Source: Verrucomicrobia bacterium UBA7008
Lineage (GTDB): Bacteria > Verrucomicrobiota > Kiritimatiellia > RFP12 > UBA1067
Reading direction: 5' to 3'
Assembly: GCA_002449695.1 (NCBI GenBank)
Contig: DJXI01000090.1
Coordinates: forward strand, 345 to 16,460
DNA: 16,116 nt
Each line of letters opens with the position of its first letter. Within the stretch, counting starts at the first letter, position 1. The notes beneath the pieces are model-generated. The model was not told the DNA's origin and did no database searches. It saw nothing but the letters and a program-made list of their open reading frames with translations. The translations under genes were made by a program, and so were the position numbers. Of the stretch, positions 1-8,115 are shown piece after piece.

Positions 1-278
1 ACATCAACTACCAGACGGGCGTCGCGGTCTTCGAGGCGACGCACGGCACCGCGCCGAAGTACGCGAACCTCGACAAGGTGAACCCCGGCTCGCTCATCCT
101 CTCGGGCGAGATGATGCTCCGCTACATGGGCTGGACCGAAGCGGCGGACCTCGTGCTCGCCGCGATGGACAAGGTGATCGCCGCCAAGACGGTGACGTAC
201 GATTTCGCGCGGCAGATGGAGGGCGCGACGGAAGTCAAGTGCTCCGAATTCGCCGCCGCGCTCGCCGCCGCGATGTAG
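1..278 (+). CDS. icd: isocitrate dehydrogenase (NADP), C-terminal fragment
   Basis: This is the 3' end of a gene whose start lies before the window; the reading frame begins at position 3 and stops with TAG at 276-278. The roughly 91 visible residues match the end of bacterial NADP-dependent isocitrate dehydrogenase, the TCA-cycle enzyme that oxidatively decarboxylates isocitrate to 2-oxoglutarate in the cytoplasm. Diagnostic stretches are [11 protein letters not shown], then [20 protein letters not shown], then [11 protein letters not shown] and KCSEF. In the E. coli enzyme the Lys-Tyr after HGTAP and the Tyr and Arg of the YDFxR segment contact the 2'-phosphate of NADP. All are kept here, so NADP rather than NAD preference is inferred. 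The next gene, hrpB, starts 5 bases after the stop, close enough for co-transcription. Only the C-terminus is visible, so the N-terminal half cannot be assessed. Confidence 0.95.
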   Translation, partial: INYQTGVAVFEATHGTAPKYANLDKVNPGSLILSGEMMLRYMGWTEAADLVLAAMDKVIAAKTVTYDFARQMEGATEVKCSEFAAALAAAM

Positions 279-283
279 GCGCG

Positions 284-2764
284 ATGTTCCCGGTCGAGGA
301 GAAGCTGGGCGACATCCGGCGCGCGCTCGCGGCGGGGCGCGACGTCGTCCTGACGGCGCCGCCCGGCAGCGGCAAGACGACGTGCGTGCCGCCCGCGCTT
401 CTCGACGCGCCGTGGCTCGGCGGCAAGAAGATCGTGATGCTCGAACCGCGGCGGCTGGCGGCGCGCACGTGCGCGTCGTTCATCGCGCACAAGCTCGGCG
501 AAGCGGTCGGCGGCACCGTCGGCTACCAGGTGCGGCTGGAGCGCAAGGTCGGCGCGGCGACGCGGCTGGAGATCGTCACCGAGGGGCTGCTCACGCAGCG
601 GCTCCTGAACGACCCGGAGCTTGCGGACGTCGGGCTCGTCATCTTTGATGAATTCCACGAACGCTCGCTCGCGTGCGACACGAGCTTTGCGCTGGCGCTC
701 GAGACGAAGCGCGCGCTGCGCGAGGACCTGCGGCTCGTCGTGATGTCGGCGACGCTGGACGCGGACGAGGTGGCGGCGCACCTCGGCGCGGACGTCGCGA
801 AAATCCACGCCGACGGGCGGATGTTCCCGGTCGAGACGAAGTATCTCGGCGACCTGTCGATGAGCGCGGCGGTGGTGCGCGCGCTGAAGGAATCGGACGG
901 CGACATCCTCTGCTTCCTGCCGGGCGAGGGCGAAATCCGCCGTGCGGAGGCGGCGCTGCAGGAGCTGCAGGCGGCGCGCGGCGCGGCAGAAGTGCCGCGG
1001 TGCGACATCCTGCCTTTGTACGGGTCGCTGCCGAAGGAGGCGCAGGACCGCGTCTTCGAGATGGGCGGGCGGCGGAAGGTGATCCTGGCGACGAGCCTCG
1101 CGGAAACGTCGGTGACGCTGCCGGGCATTTCGGTCGTCATCGATTCGGGGCTCATGCGCATTCCGCGCTTTTCGCCGACGACGGGCATGAGCGGGCTCAA
1201 GACGGTGCCGCTGTCGATGGACCGCGCGGAGCAGCGGCGCGGACGCGCGGGACGCGTGCGCGCGGGCGTCTGCTACCGGCTGTGGGACGCGGGCGAGAAT
1301 CTGTCGCGGCCGAAGAAGATGAATCCCGAAATCCTCGACGCGGATCTCTGCGCGCTCGTGCTGACGAGCGCGGCGTGGGGCGCGCGGCGGCGGGAGGATC
1401 TGCCGTGGCTGACGGTGCCGCCGGCGAGCGCGTGGGATCAGGCGGCGGGACTGCTGAAGCTGCTGGGCGCGATCGCGGCGGACGGGCGGCTGACGAAGAA
1501 GGGCGAGGCGATGGCGAAGCTGCCGATGCATCCGCGCCTCGCGAACATGGTTCTCGGCAGCGGCGGCGAGACGGCGGCGCTCCTCGCGGCCATCATCGAG
1601 GAGGGGGCGAAGACGCGCGAGACGGACATCCGCAAGGTGCTCGACGAGGTGCGCGAGACGCCGAACCGCCCGTATTCGAGCCGCGTGCTGCGGCTGGCGA
1701 AGAAATTTCTGCACGCGCCCGCGCGGCGCGGCGGCGGCGCGGCGGAATCGGAAGGGGCGCTTCTGGCGCGCGCCTATCCCGATCGCGTGGCGAAGAACCG
1801 CGGGAACGGGACGTTCCGGATGGTGTCGGGGCGCGGCGCGTACCTGGAATCGAGCGACGCGCTCGCGAAAGCGCCGTATCTCGTCGTCTGCGAGGTCGAC
1901 GACCGGCCGGGCGACGCCAAGGTGTTTCTCGCCTGCCCCATCGACGAGGCGGAGATCGTCGGCCTCTTCGGCGACCGGCTGACGGAAGAGGACTTTTGCG
2001 CGTGGGACCGGCGTGAGGAGCGCGTCAAGTGCGTCGTGCGGCGCAAGCTCGGCGAGATGGTGATGGACGAACGGCCGGTGACGTCGCCCGCCGAACTGGC
2101 GCGCCGCGGGGACGAGGTGGCGCGCGCGCTGTTGGACGGCATCCGGCAGAAGGGCGTCGCCAATCTGCCGTGCTGGACGAAGGAATCGCTTCAATATCGT
2201 GCCAGAATTGCGTTTTTAGGCCGTGTTTTTGAAGTTTCGGAAGGGTCTGACCCCACGAGGAACGTGGGGACAGACCCCACGGGATGGCCCGAACCGACGG
2301 ATGAACGCATCCTGGACGCGCTTGCGGGATTCATCGGCGGGATGACGAAATGGAAGGATCTGGAGCGGCTCGACCTCTTCGCGGTCTTCGACTATCTGCT
2401 GGCCGAGGCGGGGCACGACCGCCGCGAACTGGACCGCCTCGCGCCCGCGCGCATGGAGGTGCCGAGCGGCAGCCGCATGATGATCCATTACGAAGGCGAC
2501 GAGCCGACGGTGCAGGTGCGCCTGCAGGAGTGCTTCGGGCTCATGCAGACGCCGAAGGTGGCGGGCGGGCGCGTGCCGATCGTCATGACGCTGCTTTCGC
2601 CGGCGCAGCGGCCGATCCAGATCACGAAGGATCTGGCCGGTTTCTGGCGCGAAGGCTACCAGCTGGTGCGCAAGGATATGCGCGGGCGCTACCCCAAGCA
2701 CGCCTGGCCGGAAGATCCGCTGACGGCGGTGGCGACTCGCAAGCGACGTGAGGCGGTTTCCTGA
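284..2764 (+). CDS. hrpB: ATP-dependent helicase HrpB (DEAH/RHA family)
   Basis: The predicted protein has 826 residues; E. coli HrpB has about 809. ATG at 284 is chosen because the open frame upstream overlaps icd and reads as low-complexity Arg-rich sequence. Motifs in order are Walker A GSGKT (28-32), the DEFH box followed by ER (122-127, the HrpB form of DEAH), SAT (155-157) and QRRGRAGR motif VI (317-324). The far C-terminus, with GRYPKHAWPEDP, is typical of the HrpB-specific C-terminal domain. HrpB is a putative RNA/DNA helicase whose role is poorly defined even in E. coli. An oddity lies at residues about 648-668: an AT-richer stretch and a 35-base imperfect palindrome (2243-2277) are read through in frame as GSDPTRNVGTDP, in the linker ahead of the C-terminal domain. 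All motor motifs are intact, so the protein is probably functional. It follows icd by 5 bases and precedes a separate promoter for hom. Confidence 0.93.
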   Translation: MFPVEEKLGDIRRALAAGRDVVLTAPPGSGKTTCVPPALLDAPWLGGKKIVMLEPRRLAARTCASFIAHKLGEAVGGTVGYQVRLERKVGAATRLEIVTEGLLTQRLLNDPELADVGLVIFDEFHERSLACDTSFALALETKRALREDLRLVVMSATLDADEVAAHLGADVAKIHADGRMFPVETKYLGDLSMSAAVVRALKESDGDILCFLPGEGEIRRAEAALQELQAARGAAEVPRCDILPLYGSLPKEAQDRVFEMGGRRKVILATSLAETSVTLPGISVVIDSGLMRIPRFSPTTGMSGLKTVPLSMDRAEQRRGRAGRVRAGVCYRLWDAGENLSRPKKMNPEILDADLCALVLTSAAWGARRREDLPWLTVPPASAWDQAAGLLKLLGAIAADGRLTKKGEAMAKLPMHPRLANMVLGSGGETAALLAAIIEEGAKTRETDIRKVLDEVRETPNRPYSSRVLRLAKKFLHAPARRGGGAAESEGALLARAYPDRVAKNRGNGTFRMVSGRGAYLESSDALAKAPYLVVCEVDDRPGDAKVFLACPIDEAEIVGLFGDRLTEEDFCAWDRREERVKCVVRRKLGEMVMDERPVTSPAELARRGDEVARALLDGIRQKGVANLPCWTKESLQYRARIAFLGRVFEVSEGSDPTRNVGTDPTGWPEPTDERILDALAGFIGGMTKWKDLERLDLFAVFDYLLAEAGHDRRELDRLAPARMEVPSGSRMMIHYEGDEPTVQVRLQECFGLMQTPKVAGGRVPIVMTLLSPAQRPIQITKDLAGFWREGYQLVRKDMRGRYPKHAWPEDPLTAVATRKRREAVS
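2243..2277. repeat. palindromic REP-like repeat inside hrpB
   Basis: The left arm GGGTCTGACCCCACG (2243-2257) and right arm CGTGGGGACAGACCC (2263-2277) are inverted repeats with one mismatch around a 5-base centre, AGGAA. The element lies inside the hrpB reading frame, starts on a codon boundary and adds no stop codon. The preceding 40 bases are AT-rich compared with the rest of the gene, so the inserted segment may be longer than the palindrome. It does not match the GAAGCGGCG-type repeats at the right end of the window and appears to be a second repeat family. GGGGTCTGACCCC-like palindromes are, to my knowledge, widespread as dispersed repeats in bacteria. Placing this copy in such a family is inference. 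Confidence 0.75.
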
Positions 2765-2780
2765 AGAGGGCGGTCTAACA

Positions 2781-2803
2781 GCGCACGGGAAAATCGCGTG
2801 CGC
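2781..2803 (+). other. hairpin between hrpB and hom
   Basis: GCGCACG (2781-2787) and CGTGCGC (2797-2803) form a perfect 7-bp stem with a 9-base loop, 16 bases after the hrpB stop. No T-tract follows, so it is not a standard intrinsic terminator. It could weaken read-through from hrpB or stabilise the 3' end of its mRNA; the sequence alone does not decide. Confidence 0.35.
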
Positions 2804-2818
2804 CCGAGACGGCGCATT

Positions 2819-2829
2819 TATGATATACT
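2819..2829 (+). promoter_or_regulatory. candidate -10 region for the hom-lysC operon
   Basis: Two overlapping -10-like hexamers, TATGAT (2819-2824) and TATACT (2824-2829), stand out in an AT-rich stretch between GC-rich genes. They would start transcription about 25 to 35 bases before the hom ATG. No good -35 is visible 16-18 bases upstream, where the sequence is GC-rich. The ribosome binding site ahead of hom is weak, at best AAGAAAG. Confidence 0.45.
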
Positions 2830-2860
2830 ATTCAAATTCAAGTCAAGAAAGACCAAATAG

Positions 2861-4156
2861 ATGAAGCAGATTGGCGTTGGCATACTGGGATTCGGCACCG
2901 TCGGCGCGGGCGTCGCGGAGGGCCTCCTCAAGCATCGCGAGGTGATGGCGAAGCGTCTGGACGTGGATATCGTCCTGAAGAAGATCGCGGACCTCGACAT
3001 CACGACGGACCGCGGCGTCGCGGTCCCGGCCGGCACGCTCACGACGGACGCGGGCGCGGTCATCGCCGACGACGGCATCCAGATCGTCGTCGAGACGATC
3101 GGCGGCACGGGCATCGCCCGCACGCTCGTCCTCGCGGCGCTCAACGCCAAGAAGTGCGTCGTCACCGCCAACAAGAAGCTGCTGGCGGAATACGGCCGGG
3201 AGATTTTCGACACGGCCGCGGCGAACGGCGTGGACATCTACTTCGGTGCGTCCGTGGGCGGCGGCATCCCGATCATCCGCGTCCTGCGCGAAGGGCTCGC
3301 CGGCAACGACATCGAGTCGATCCACGGCATCCTGAACGGCACGTGCAACTACATCCTCACGCGCATGGAGAACGAGGGCCTGCCGTTCGACGCCGTCCTC
3401 AAGGACGCGCAGAAGCTCGGCTACGCGGAGGCGAACCCGAGCCTCGACATCGACGGCTTCGACACGGCGCACAAGGCGTGCATCCTCGCGGCGCTCGCGT
3501 TCGGCTTCCAGCCCCGGATGGACCAGGTGCAGGTCGAGGGCATCCGCAACCTCGCGGGCGAGGACGTGAAGTACGCCGCCGACTTCGGCTACCGCATCAA
3601 GCTCCTCGCGGTCGTCGCGCGCCACGGCGACGAGGTGGAGGTGGGCGTGCACCCGACGCTCGTGCCGTATTCGCACATGCTCTCGAACGTCAACGACGCG
3701 TTCAACGCCGCGATGGTGAAGGGCGACATGAGCGACTACACGATGTACTACGGGCGCGGCGCGGGCCGCGCGCCGACGGCCTCGACCGTCGTCGGCGACA
3801 TCGGCGACATCGCGCGCAACCTCGCGCACGGCGAGACGCGCTACGCGCGCGGCATTCCGAACTACGCCGAGGGCGCGGTCAAGCTCCGCGCGGCGGGCGA
3901 GATCGCCTCGCGCTTCTACATCCGCTTCCTCGTCGCCGACAAGGCGGGCGCGTTCGGCACGATCGCGACGATCCTCGGCAGCCATTCCGTCAGCATCTCG
4001 GCGGCGAGCCAGAAGGCCGGCGGCGTCGGCAACGAGCCGGTGCCGGTCGTCGTGCTGACGCATGCGGCGAAGGCGGCCGACCTCGAGGCGGCGTTGAAGG
4101 AAATCGAAGCGAGCGGCGTCGTCGGCGGCGCGCCCGTGAAACTGAGGATGCTCTGA
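2861..4156 (+). CDS. hom: homoserine dehydrogenase
   Basis: The 431-residue protein has the usual length for the monofunctional enzyme. It reduces aspartate-4-semialdehyde to homoserine in the cytoplasm, the branch toward threonine and methionine. The N-terminal Rossmann motif is GFGTVG (10-15). Residues 183-205 fit the family signature, with Ala-x3-Gly-Tyr-Ala, Asn-Pro-Ser-Leu-Asp-Ile-Asp-Gly-Phe-Asp, and Lys three residues later. TANKKL and GASVGGGIP are also typical. From about residue 349 to the end is an ACT-like domain (FLVADKAGAFGTIATIL), normally the site of threonine feedback. ATG at 2861 begins the nucleotide-binding strand (KQIGVGILG), so the start is secure. The gene opens a four-gene run, and its stop is one base from the aspartate kinase start. 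Confidence 0.96.
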   Translation: MKQIGVGILGFGTVGAGVAEGLLKHREVMAKRLDVDIVLKKIADLDITTDRGVAVPAGTLTTDAGAVIADDGIQIVVETIGGTGIARTLVLAALNAKKCVVTANKKLLAEYGREIFDTAAANGVDIYFGASVGGGIPIIRVLREGLAGNDIESIHGILNGTCNYILTRMENEGLPFDAVLKDAQKLGYAEANPSLDIDGFDTAHKACILAALAFGFQPRMDQVQVEGIRNLAGEDVKYAADFGYRIKLLAVVARHGDEVEVGVHPTLVPYSHMLSNVNDAFNAAMVKGDMSDYTMYYGRGAGRAPTASTVVGDIGDIARNLAHGETRYARGIPNYAEGAVKLRAAGEIASRFYIRFLVADKAGAFGTIATILGSHSVSISAASQKAGGVGNEPVPVVVLTHAAKAADLEAALKEIEASGVVGGAPVKLRML

Positions 4157-4157
4157 A

Positions 4158-5516
4158 ATGAAAGTCTGTAAATTCGGCGGGTCGTCGCTCGCGAACGCGG
4201 CGCAGCTCAACAAGGTCATCGACATCGTCCTCGCGGATCCCGCGCGGCGGATCGTCGTCGTGTCCGCGCCCGGCAAGCGCCATTCGGGCGACACGAAGGT
4301 GACGGACCTCCTGATCGATCTCGCGAACACGGCGCTCGCGGGCGAGAACACCGACCGCCAGTTCGGCGCGGTCGTCGAGCGCTACGCCGAGATGGCGGAC
4401 ACGCTCAAGCTCGGCGGCGAGATCGTCCGCCGGATCGAGATGGACCTGATGGACCGCCTTGCCCAGGTCGCGACGCTCGCGCCGGACGAGTTCATGGACC
4501 TCCTGAAGGCGGCGGGCGAGGACAACAACGCCAAGCTCGTCGCGGAGGCGTTCGTCGCGCGCGGCAAGAAGGCGCGCTACGCGAGCCCGAAGGAGACGGG
4601 CATGACGCTGACGGGCCGCTTCGGCGACGCGCAGCTCGATCCCGCGAGCTACGCGACGCTCGCGCGCGCGTTCTCGAACTTCGAGGGCATCGTCATCTAC
4701 CCCGGCTTCTTCGGCTATACGAAGGAGGGCAAGGTCGCGACGTTCCCGCGCGGCGGTTCGGACATCACGGGCTCGATCCTCGCGGCGGCCGTCTGCGCCG
4801 ACGTCTACGAGAACTTCACGGACGTCGACTCGGTCTATCCCGTCGATCCGCGCATCGTCAGCGAGGTCAGGGAGGGCATTCCGACGATGACCTACCGCGA
4901 GATGCGCGAGCTTGCCTACGCGGGCTTCGGCGTCTTCAACGACGACGCGGTGATCCCGGCGGTGCGCGCGCGCATCCCGATCAACATCCGCAACACGAAC
5001 CACCCGAGCGAGCCCGGCACGATGATTGTGCAGTCGCGGCGCGTGGTGCCGGGCACGGTCGTCGGCATCGCGGCGGCGGAAGGGTTCTGCAACATCGTCG
5101 TCGACAAGTACCTGATGAACCGCGAGATCGGCTTCGGCCGGCGGCTCCTGGCGATCCTCGAGGACGAGGGCATCGCCTACGAGCACATGCCCTCGGGCGT
5201 CGACTCGCAGTGCGTGATCGTCAAGTCGCAGGCGCTGCCCAAGGAGAAGGAGCGCCGCGTCGTCCAGCACATCCAGCGCGAGCTGAAGCCCGACAGCGTC
5301 AGCATCGACCGCGACCTCTCGCTGCTGATGGTCGTCGGCGAGGGCATGTGCTACACGGCCGGCATGTTCGCGAAGGCGTGCCTCGCGCTCGCGTCGGCGG
5401 GCATCAACATCTCGATGGTCAACCAGGGATCGAGCGAGGTGAGCTTCATGATCGCGATCCGCGTGAAGGACCGCGACGCCGCCGTGCGCGCGCTCTACAA
5501 GGCGTTCTTCGGCTGA
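4158..5516 (+). CDS. lysC: aspartate kinase (aspartokinase)
   Basis: The 452-residue protein phosphorylates aspartate to aspartyl-4-phosphate, the committed step to lysine, threonine and methionine. The N-terminus carries the kinase signature KFGGSSLAN (5-13), followed by VVVSAPGKR, and RGGSD (198-202) lies in the amino-acid kinase fold. The C-terminal part from about residue 305 reads as two ACT-type regions, the second containing LLMVVGEGMCYTAGMFAKA and INISMVNQGSSEVSF, which is typical of allosterically regulated aspartokinases. It starts one base after the hom stop, so translation is probably coupled and flux through the first and third pathway steps co-expressed. The kinase is monofunctional and not fused to hom as in ThrA of enterobacteria. 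The symbol lysC is used generically; which end product inhibits it cannot be told from sequence. Confidence 0.95.
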   Translation: MKVCKFGGSSLANAAQLNKVIDIVLADPARRIVVVSAPGKRHSGDTKVTDLLIDLANTALAGENTDRQFGAVVERYAEMADTLKLGGEIVRRIEMDLMDRLAQVATLAPDEFMDLLKAAGEDNNAKLVAEAFVARGKKARYASPKETGMTLTGRFGDAQLDPASYATLARAFSNFEGIVIYPGFFGYTKEGKVATFPRGGSDITGSILAAAVCADVYENFTDVDSVYPVDPRIVSEVREGIPTMTYREMRELAYAGFGVFNDDAVIPAVRARIPINIRNTNHPSEPGTMIVQSRRVVPGTVVGIAAAEGFCNIVVDKYLMNREIGFGRRLLAILEDEGIAYEHMPSGVDSQCVIVKSQALPKEKERRVVQHIQRELKPDSVSIDRDLSLLMVVGEGMCYTAGMFAKACLALASAGINISMVNQGSSEVSFMIAIRVKDRDAAVRALYKAFFG

Positions 5517-5524
5517 GGCGCGCG

Positions 5525-6964
5525 ATGAAGCGCCTCCTACCCAGATTCGCCCGCGACCTCTCCCGCTCCAGCTGGAAGTTCTTTCTGGCGGGGGAGGGCA
5601 TGTCGATCCGGACGGGGCGCTACTTCGTCGAATCCGCGCTCGTGGGCGCGTTCACGGGCGTCGTGGTCGTCGCCTTCCGCTACCTGATCGACGCGGCGCA
5701 GAAGCTGTTCATGGAGGGGCTCGGCCACCACGCGGCGATGAGCCGCCTCCCCGACGGCGCGGCGATCGGGCGGATGTATTCGGCCGAGGCGCTGATGGAC
5801 GGGCGCCGGTGGCTGCTCGTCGTCCTGCCCGCGCTCGGCGCGGTCGCGGGCTACTTCCTCCTGAAGATCGGCCGGCGGCTCGAAATGGCGCGCGGCACCG
5901 ACAGCGCCGTGCGCGCCTACCACCAGTCGGACGGCTACATCCCCGGCGCGGTCATCCCGGTCAAGTCGGTCGCCTCGGTGCTGACGGTTGGCTGCGGCGG
6001 CTCGGGCGGCTACGAGGGCCCGGTCACGCTCCTCGGCGCGGCGTGCGGCAGCATGGTCGCGCGTGCGTTCAACCTCACGGTGCGCGCGCGGCGCGTCCTG
6101 ATGGCGGCGGGTCTCGGGGCCGGCATCTCCGCGCTCTTCCAGGCGCCGCTCGCGGGCGCGATCTTCGGCTTCGAGATCTTCTATTCGTCGAGCGACATCG
6201 AATACGAGGCGGTGCTGCCATCCTTCATCGCGAGCACGGTCAGCTACGCGATCTTCGCCTGCTTCTTCGGCTGGGATCCCCTCTTCGTCATGCCGGACAT
6301 CGCCTTCCACAACAGCCTGTGGCTCATCCCGTACTTCATTCTCGCCGTGGCGATCGTCTTCGGCGTGCGCTTCTACATCTACTGCTTCCGGTTCGCCGAG
6401 CGCAAGTTCGCGGAGTCTCCCCTGCCGCGCTGGGCCGTCGTCGCGACGGGCGGCCTCCTGACAGGCGTGATCGGCTTCTTCTTCCCCGACATCCTCGGGC
6501 CGAGCTATTCCGTCATCCAGGCGTCGTTCACGGCGGGCCAGAGCGATCTTTTCGCGGACTTCGGGCCGCTGACGATCACGGGTTTCGTCTGCTTCTTCTT
6601 CATGAAGGCCATCGCGACGTCGTGCACGGTCGGCTCGGGCGGCTCGGCGGGCGTCTTCGCGCCGGCCATCGTCTGCGGCGGCACGCTGGGCGCGGCGGTC
6701 GGGCTCTTCTTCTCGCGCGTCCTGCCCGCGTCGATGGGCATCCATCCGGCGGCGTTCGCGCTCGTCGGCATGGCGGGCTTCCTCGCGAGCGCGATCCGCA
6801 TTCCGCTCACCGCCATCGTCATGGTGGCGGAGATCAGCGGCAACCACCACCACCTGCTGCCCGCGATGTGGGTGTGCTGCATCAGCTTCTGGCTCAACAA
6901 CGGCTGGACGCTCTACCGCAGCCAGGTCCACAACCGCGAGGCTTCCCCCGTGCATTCATCATGA
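5525..6964 (+). CDS. CLC-family chloride channel or antiporter
   Basis: The protein has 479 residues and many hydrophobic membrane segments, matching the CLC fold, which moves chloride or related anions across the inner membrane. GGSGGYEGP (158-166) carries the gating glutamate (E164, equivalent to E148 of E. coli ClC-ec1). SGGSAGVFAP (371-380) contains the GxFxP anion-binding motif. The usual GSGIP seems replaced by GTDSA (124-128). AGLGAGISALFQAPLAG (195-211) precedes FGFEIF. By eye, I218 sits where the internal proton glutamate E203 lies in ClC-ec1, so coupling to protons may be lost or different. ATG at 5525 is 8 bases after the lysC stop; the upstream open frame overlaps lysC and is unlike the family. 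The stop overlaps the rsmB start (ATGA). It has no obvious functional link to the neighbouring amino-acid genes. Confidence 0.9.
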   Translation: MKRLLPRFARDLSRSSWKFFLAGEGMSIRTGRYFVESALVGAFTGVVVVAFRYLIDAAQKLFMEGLGHHAAMSRLPDGAAIGRMYSAEALMDGRRWLLVVLPALGAVAGYFLLKIGRRLEMARGTDSAVRAYHQSDGYIPGAVIPVKSVASVLTVGCGGSGGYEGPVTLLGAACGSMVARAFNLTVRARRVLMAAGLGAGISALFQAPLAGAIFGFEIFYSSSDIEYEAVLPSFIASTVSYAIFACFFGWDPLFVMPDIAFHNSLWLIPYFILAVAIVFGVRFYIYCFRFAERKFAESPLPRWAVVATGGLLTGVIGFFFPDILGPSYSVIQASFTAGQSDLFADFGPLTITGFVCFFFMKAIATSCTVGSGGSAGVFAPAIVCGGTLGAAVGLFFSRVLPASMGIHPAAFALVGMAGFLASAIRIPLTAIVMVAEISGNHHHLLPAMWVCCISFWLNNGWTLYRSQVHNREASPVHSS

Positions 6965-8115
6965 AGACGAACTCGCGTCGCGTCGCCGCGTCGATTTTCG
7001 CGCGCTGGCTGATCACCAAGGAATTTCCCTCGTCCCTGCTGCCGGCGGGCCCGGACCGCGCCTTTGTGCAGGACCTCGTCTACACGGTCCTCCGGCGGCT
7101 CAGGCCCCTGCGGCGCGTCCTCGGCGAATTCGTGCCGCGCTGGCCGAAGGGCGAGATGGAGGCGCTGCTCTACATCGGCGCGGCGCAGATCCTGTACATG
7201 CCGGCCGTCGCCGACTACGCCGCCGTGAACGAGACGGTGGCCGCCGCGCGCGAGAGCCTCAACATGAACGTGCCGAAGCTCGTCAACGCGGTCCTGCGCA
7301 ACCTGATCCGCCGCCGCGAGGAGATGCGCCTGCTGATCGCCGCCGCGCCGGCGGAGGTCCGCGAGAGCTTTCCGAACGCGCTGGCCCGCCGCTGGTCGGC
7401 GCGCTTCGGCGCGGCGGACGCGGAAAAGCTCATGGTCTGGCACAACCAGCCGGCCGAGACGTTCCTCGCGTACCGGCCCGGCGACCGGTTCGAGAAGCTG
7501 CCGCGCGGCAAGCGCGTCGAGGACGCGGAGGGTTTTGCGGCGGGAGACTTCATCGTGCAGGATCCGGGCACGCGCCTCGCCGTCGAGCTGATGGACGCGC
7601 AGCCGGGCGAGACGGTGCTGGACCTCTGCGCGGCGCCGGGCGGCAAGACGGTCCAGCTCGCGTGGCGCGGCGCGGCGGTGACGGCGTGCGAGGTGAATCC
7701 GAAGCGGCGCGCGCGCCTGGCGGAGAATCTGAAGCGGCTGCAGCTCGCGGCCGTCGCCGTCACGGGCGAGCCGCCGGCGCAGACGTTCCGCAAGGTGCTT
7801 GTCGACGCGCCGTGCAGCAACACAGGCGTGCTGCGGCGGCGTCCCGACGCGCGCTGGAGCTGGAGCGAAGAGAAGATGATGGCGCTCGTGCGCCTCCAGG
7901 CGGAGATTCTGGACGTGGCGGCCGCGCGCGTGGCGCCGGGCGGTCGGCTCGTCTATTCGACGTGCTCGAACGAGCCGGAGGAGAACCAGGAGCAGGTCGC
8001 CGCGTTTCTCGCGCGCCATCCCGACTTCACGCGCGTCGACGAGAAGGAGTCGATCCCGTTCGACTCCGGCTGCGACGGCGCGTTCGCCGCCGCGCTCGTC
8101 CGCGCGCAGGACTAG
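6961..8115 (+). CDS. rsmB: 16S rRNA (cytosine-967-C5)-methyltransferase RsmB
   Basis: The 384-residue protein is shorter than E. coli RsmB (about 429). Residues 1 to about 125 form a NusB-like RNA-binding region (RAFVQDLVYTVLRRLR, then AVNETVAAAR and KLVNAVLRNLIRR). The rest is a SAM-dependent methyltransferase, with the SAM-binding loop LDLCAAPGGKT (220-230), motif IV DAPCSNTG (282-289) with C285, and motif VI YSTCS (332-336) with C335. In this family the motif VI cysteine attacks the cytosine and the motif IV cysteine helps release the product. The expected role is 5-methylation of C967 in 16S rRNA. The start overlaps the CLC stop by 4 bases, implying translational coupling. The stop lies in a CTAG shared with the convergent response-regulator gene. 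A related RNA m5C methyltransferase such as RsmF is less likely because of the NusB-like N-terminus. Confidence 0.92.
   Translation: MKTNSRRVAASIFARWLITKEFPSSLLPAGPDRAFVQDLVYTVLRRLRPLRRVLGEFVPRWPKGEMEALLYIGAAQILYMPAVADYAAVNETVAAARESLNMNVPKLVNAVLRNLIRRREEMRLLIAAAPAEVRESFPNALARRWSARFGAADAEKLMVWHNQPAETFLAYRPGDRFEKLPRGKRVEDAEGFAAGDFIVQDPGTRLAVELMDAQPGETVLDLCAAPGGKTVQLAWRGAAVTACEVNPKRRARLAENLKRLQLAAVAVTGEPPAQTFRKVLVDAPCSNTGVLRRRPDARWSWSEEKMMALVRLQAEILDVAAARVAPGGRLVYSTCSNEPEENQEQVAAFLARHPDFTRVDEKESIPFDSGCDGAFAAALVRAQD

Noticed and set aside
122..2194. 690-residue open frame on the minus strand opposite hrpB.
   Set aside because: Its translation is Arg/His/Ala-rich with no recognisable domain, which is typical of the antisense of a high-GC gene, while the plus strand encodes a full HrpB.
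2843..4351. Long minus-strand open frame opposite hom, and similar ones opposite lysC (3990-5270) and the CLC gene (5537-6955).
   Set aside because: The products are low-complexity and Arg/Asp/Val-rich, opposite clearly recognisable genes; they are GC-driven shadows.
5210..5524. Upstream extension of the CLC frame, and the similar extension of rsmB from 5809.
   Set aside because: Both extensions overlap confident upstream genes and lack family similarity; ATG at 5525 and at 6961 give normal N-termini.
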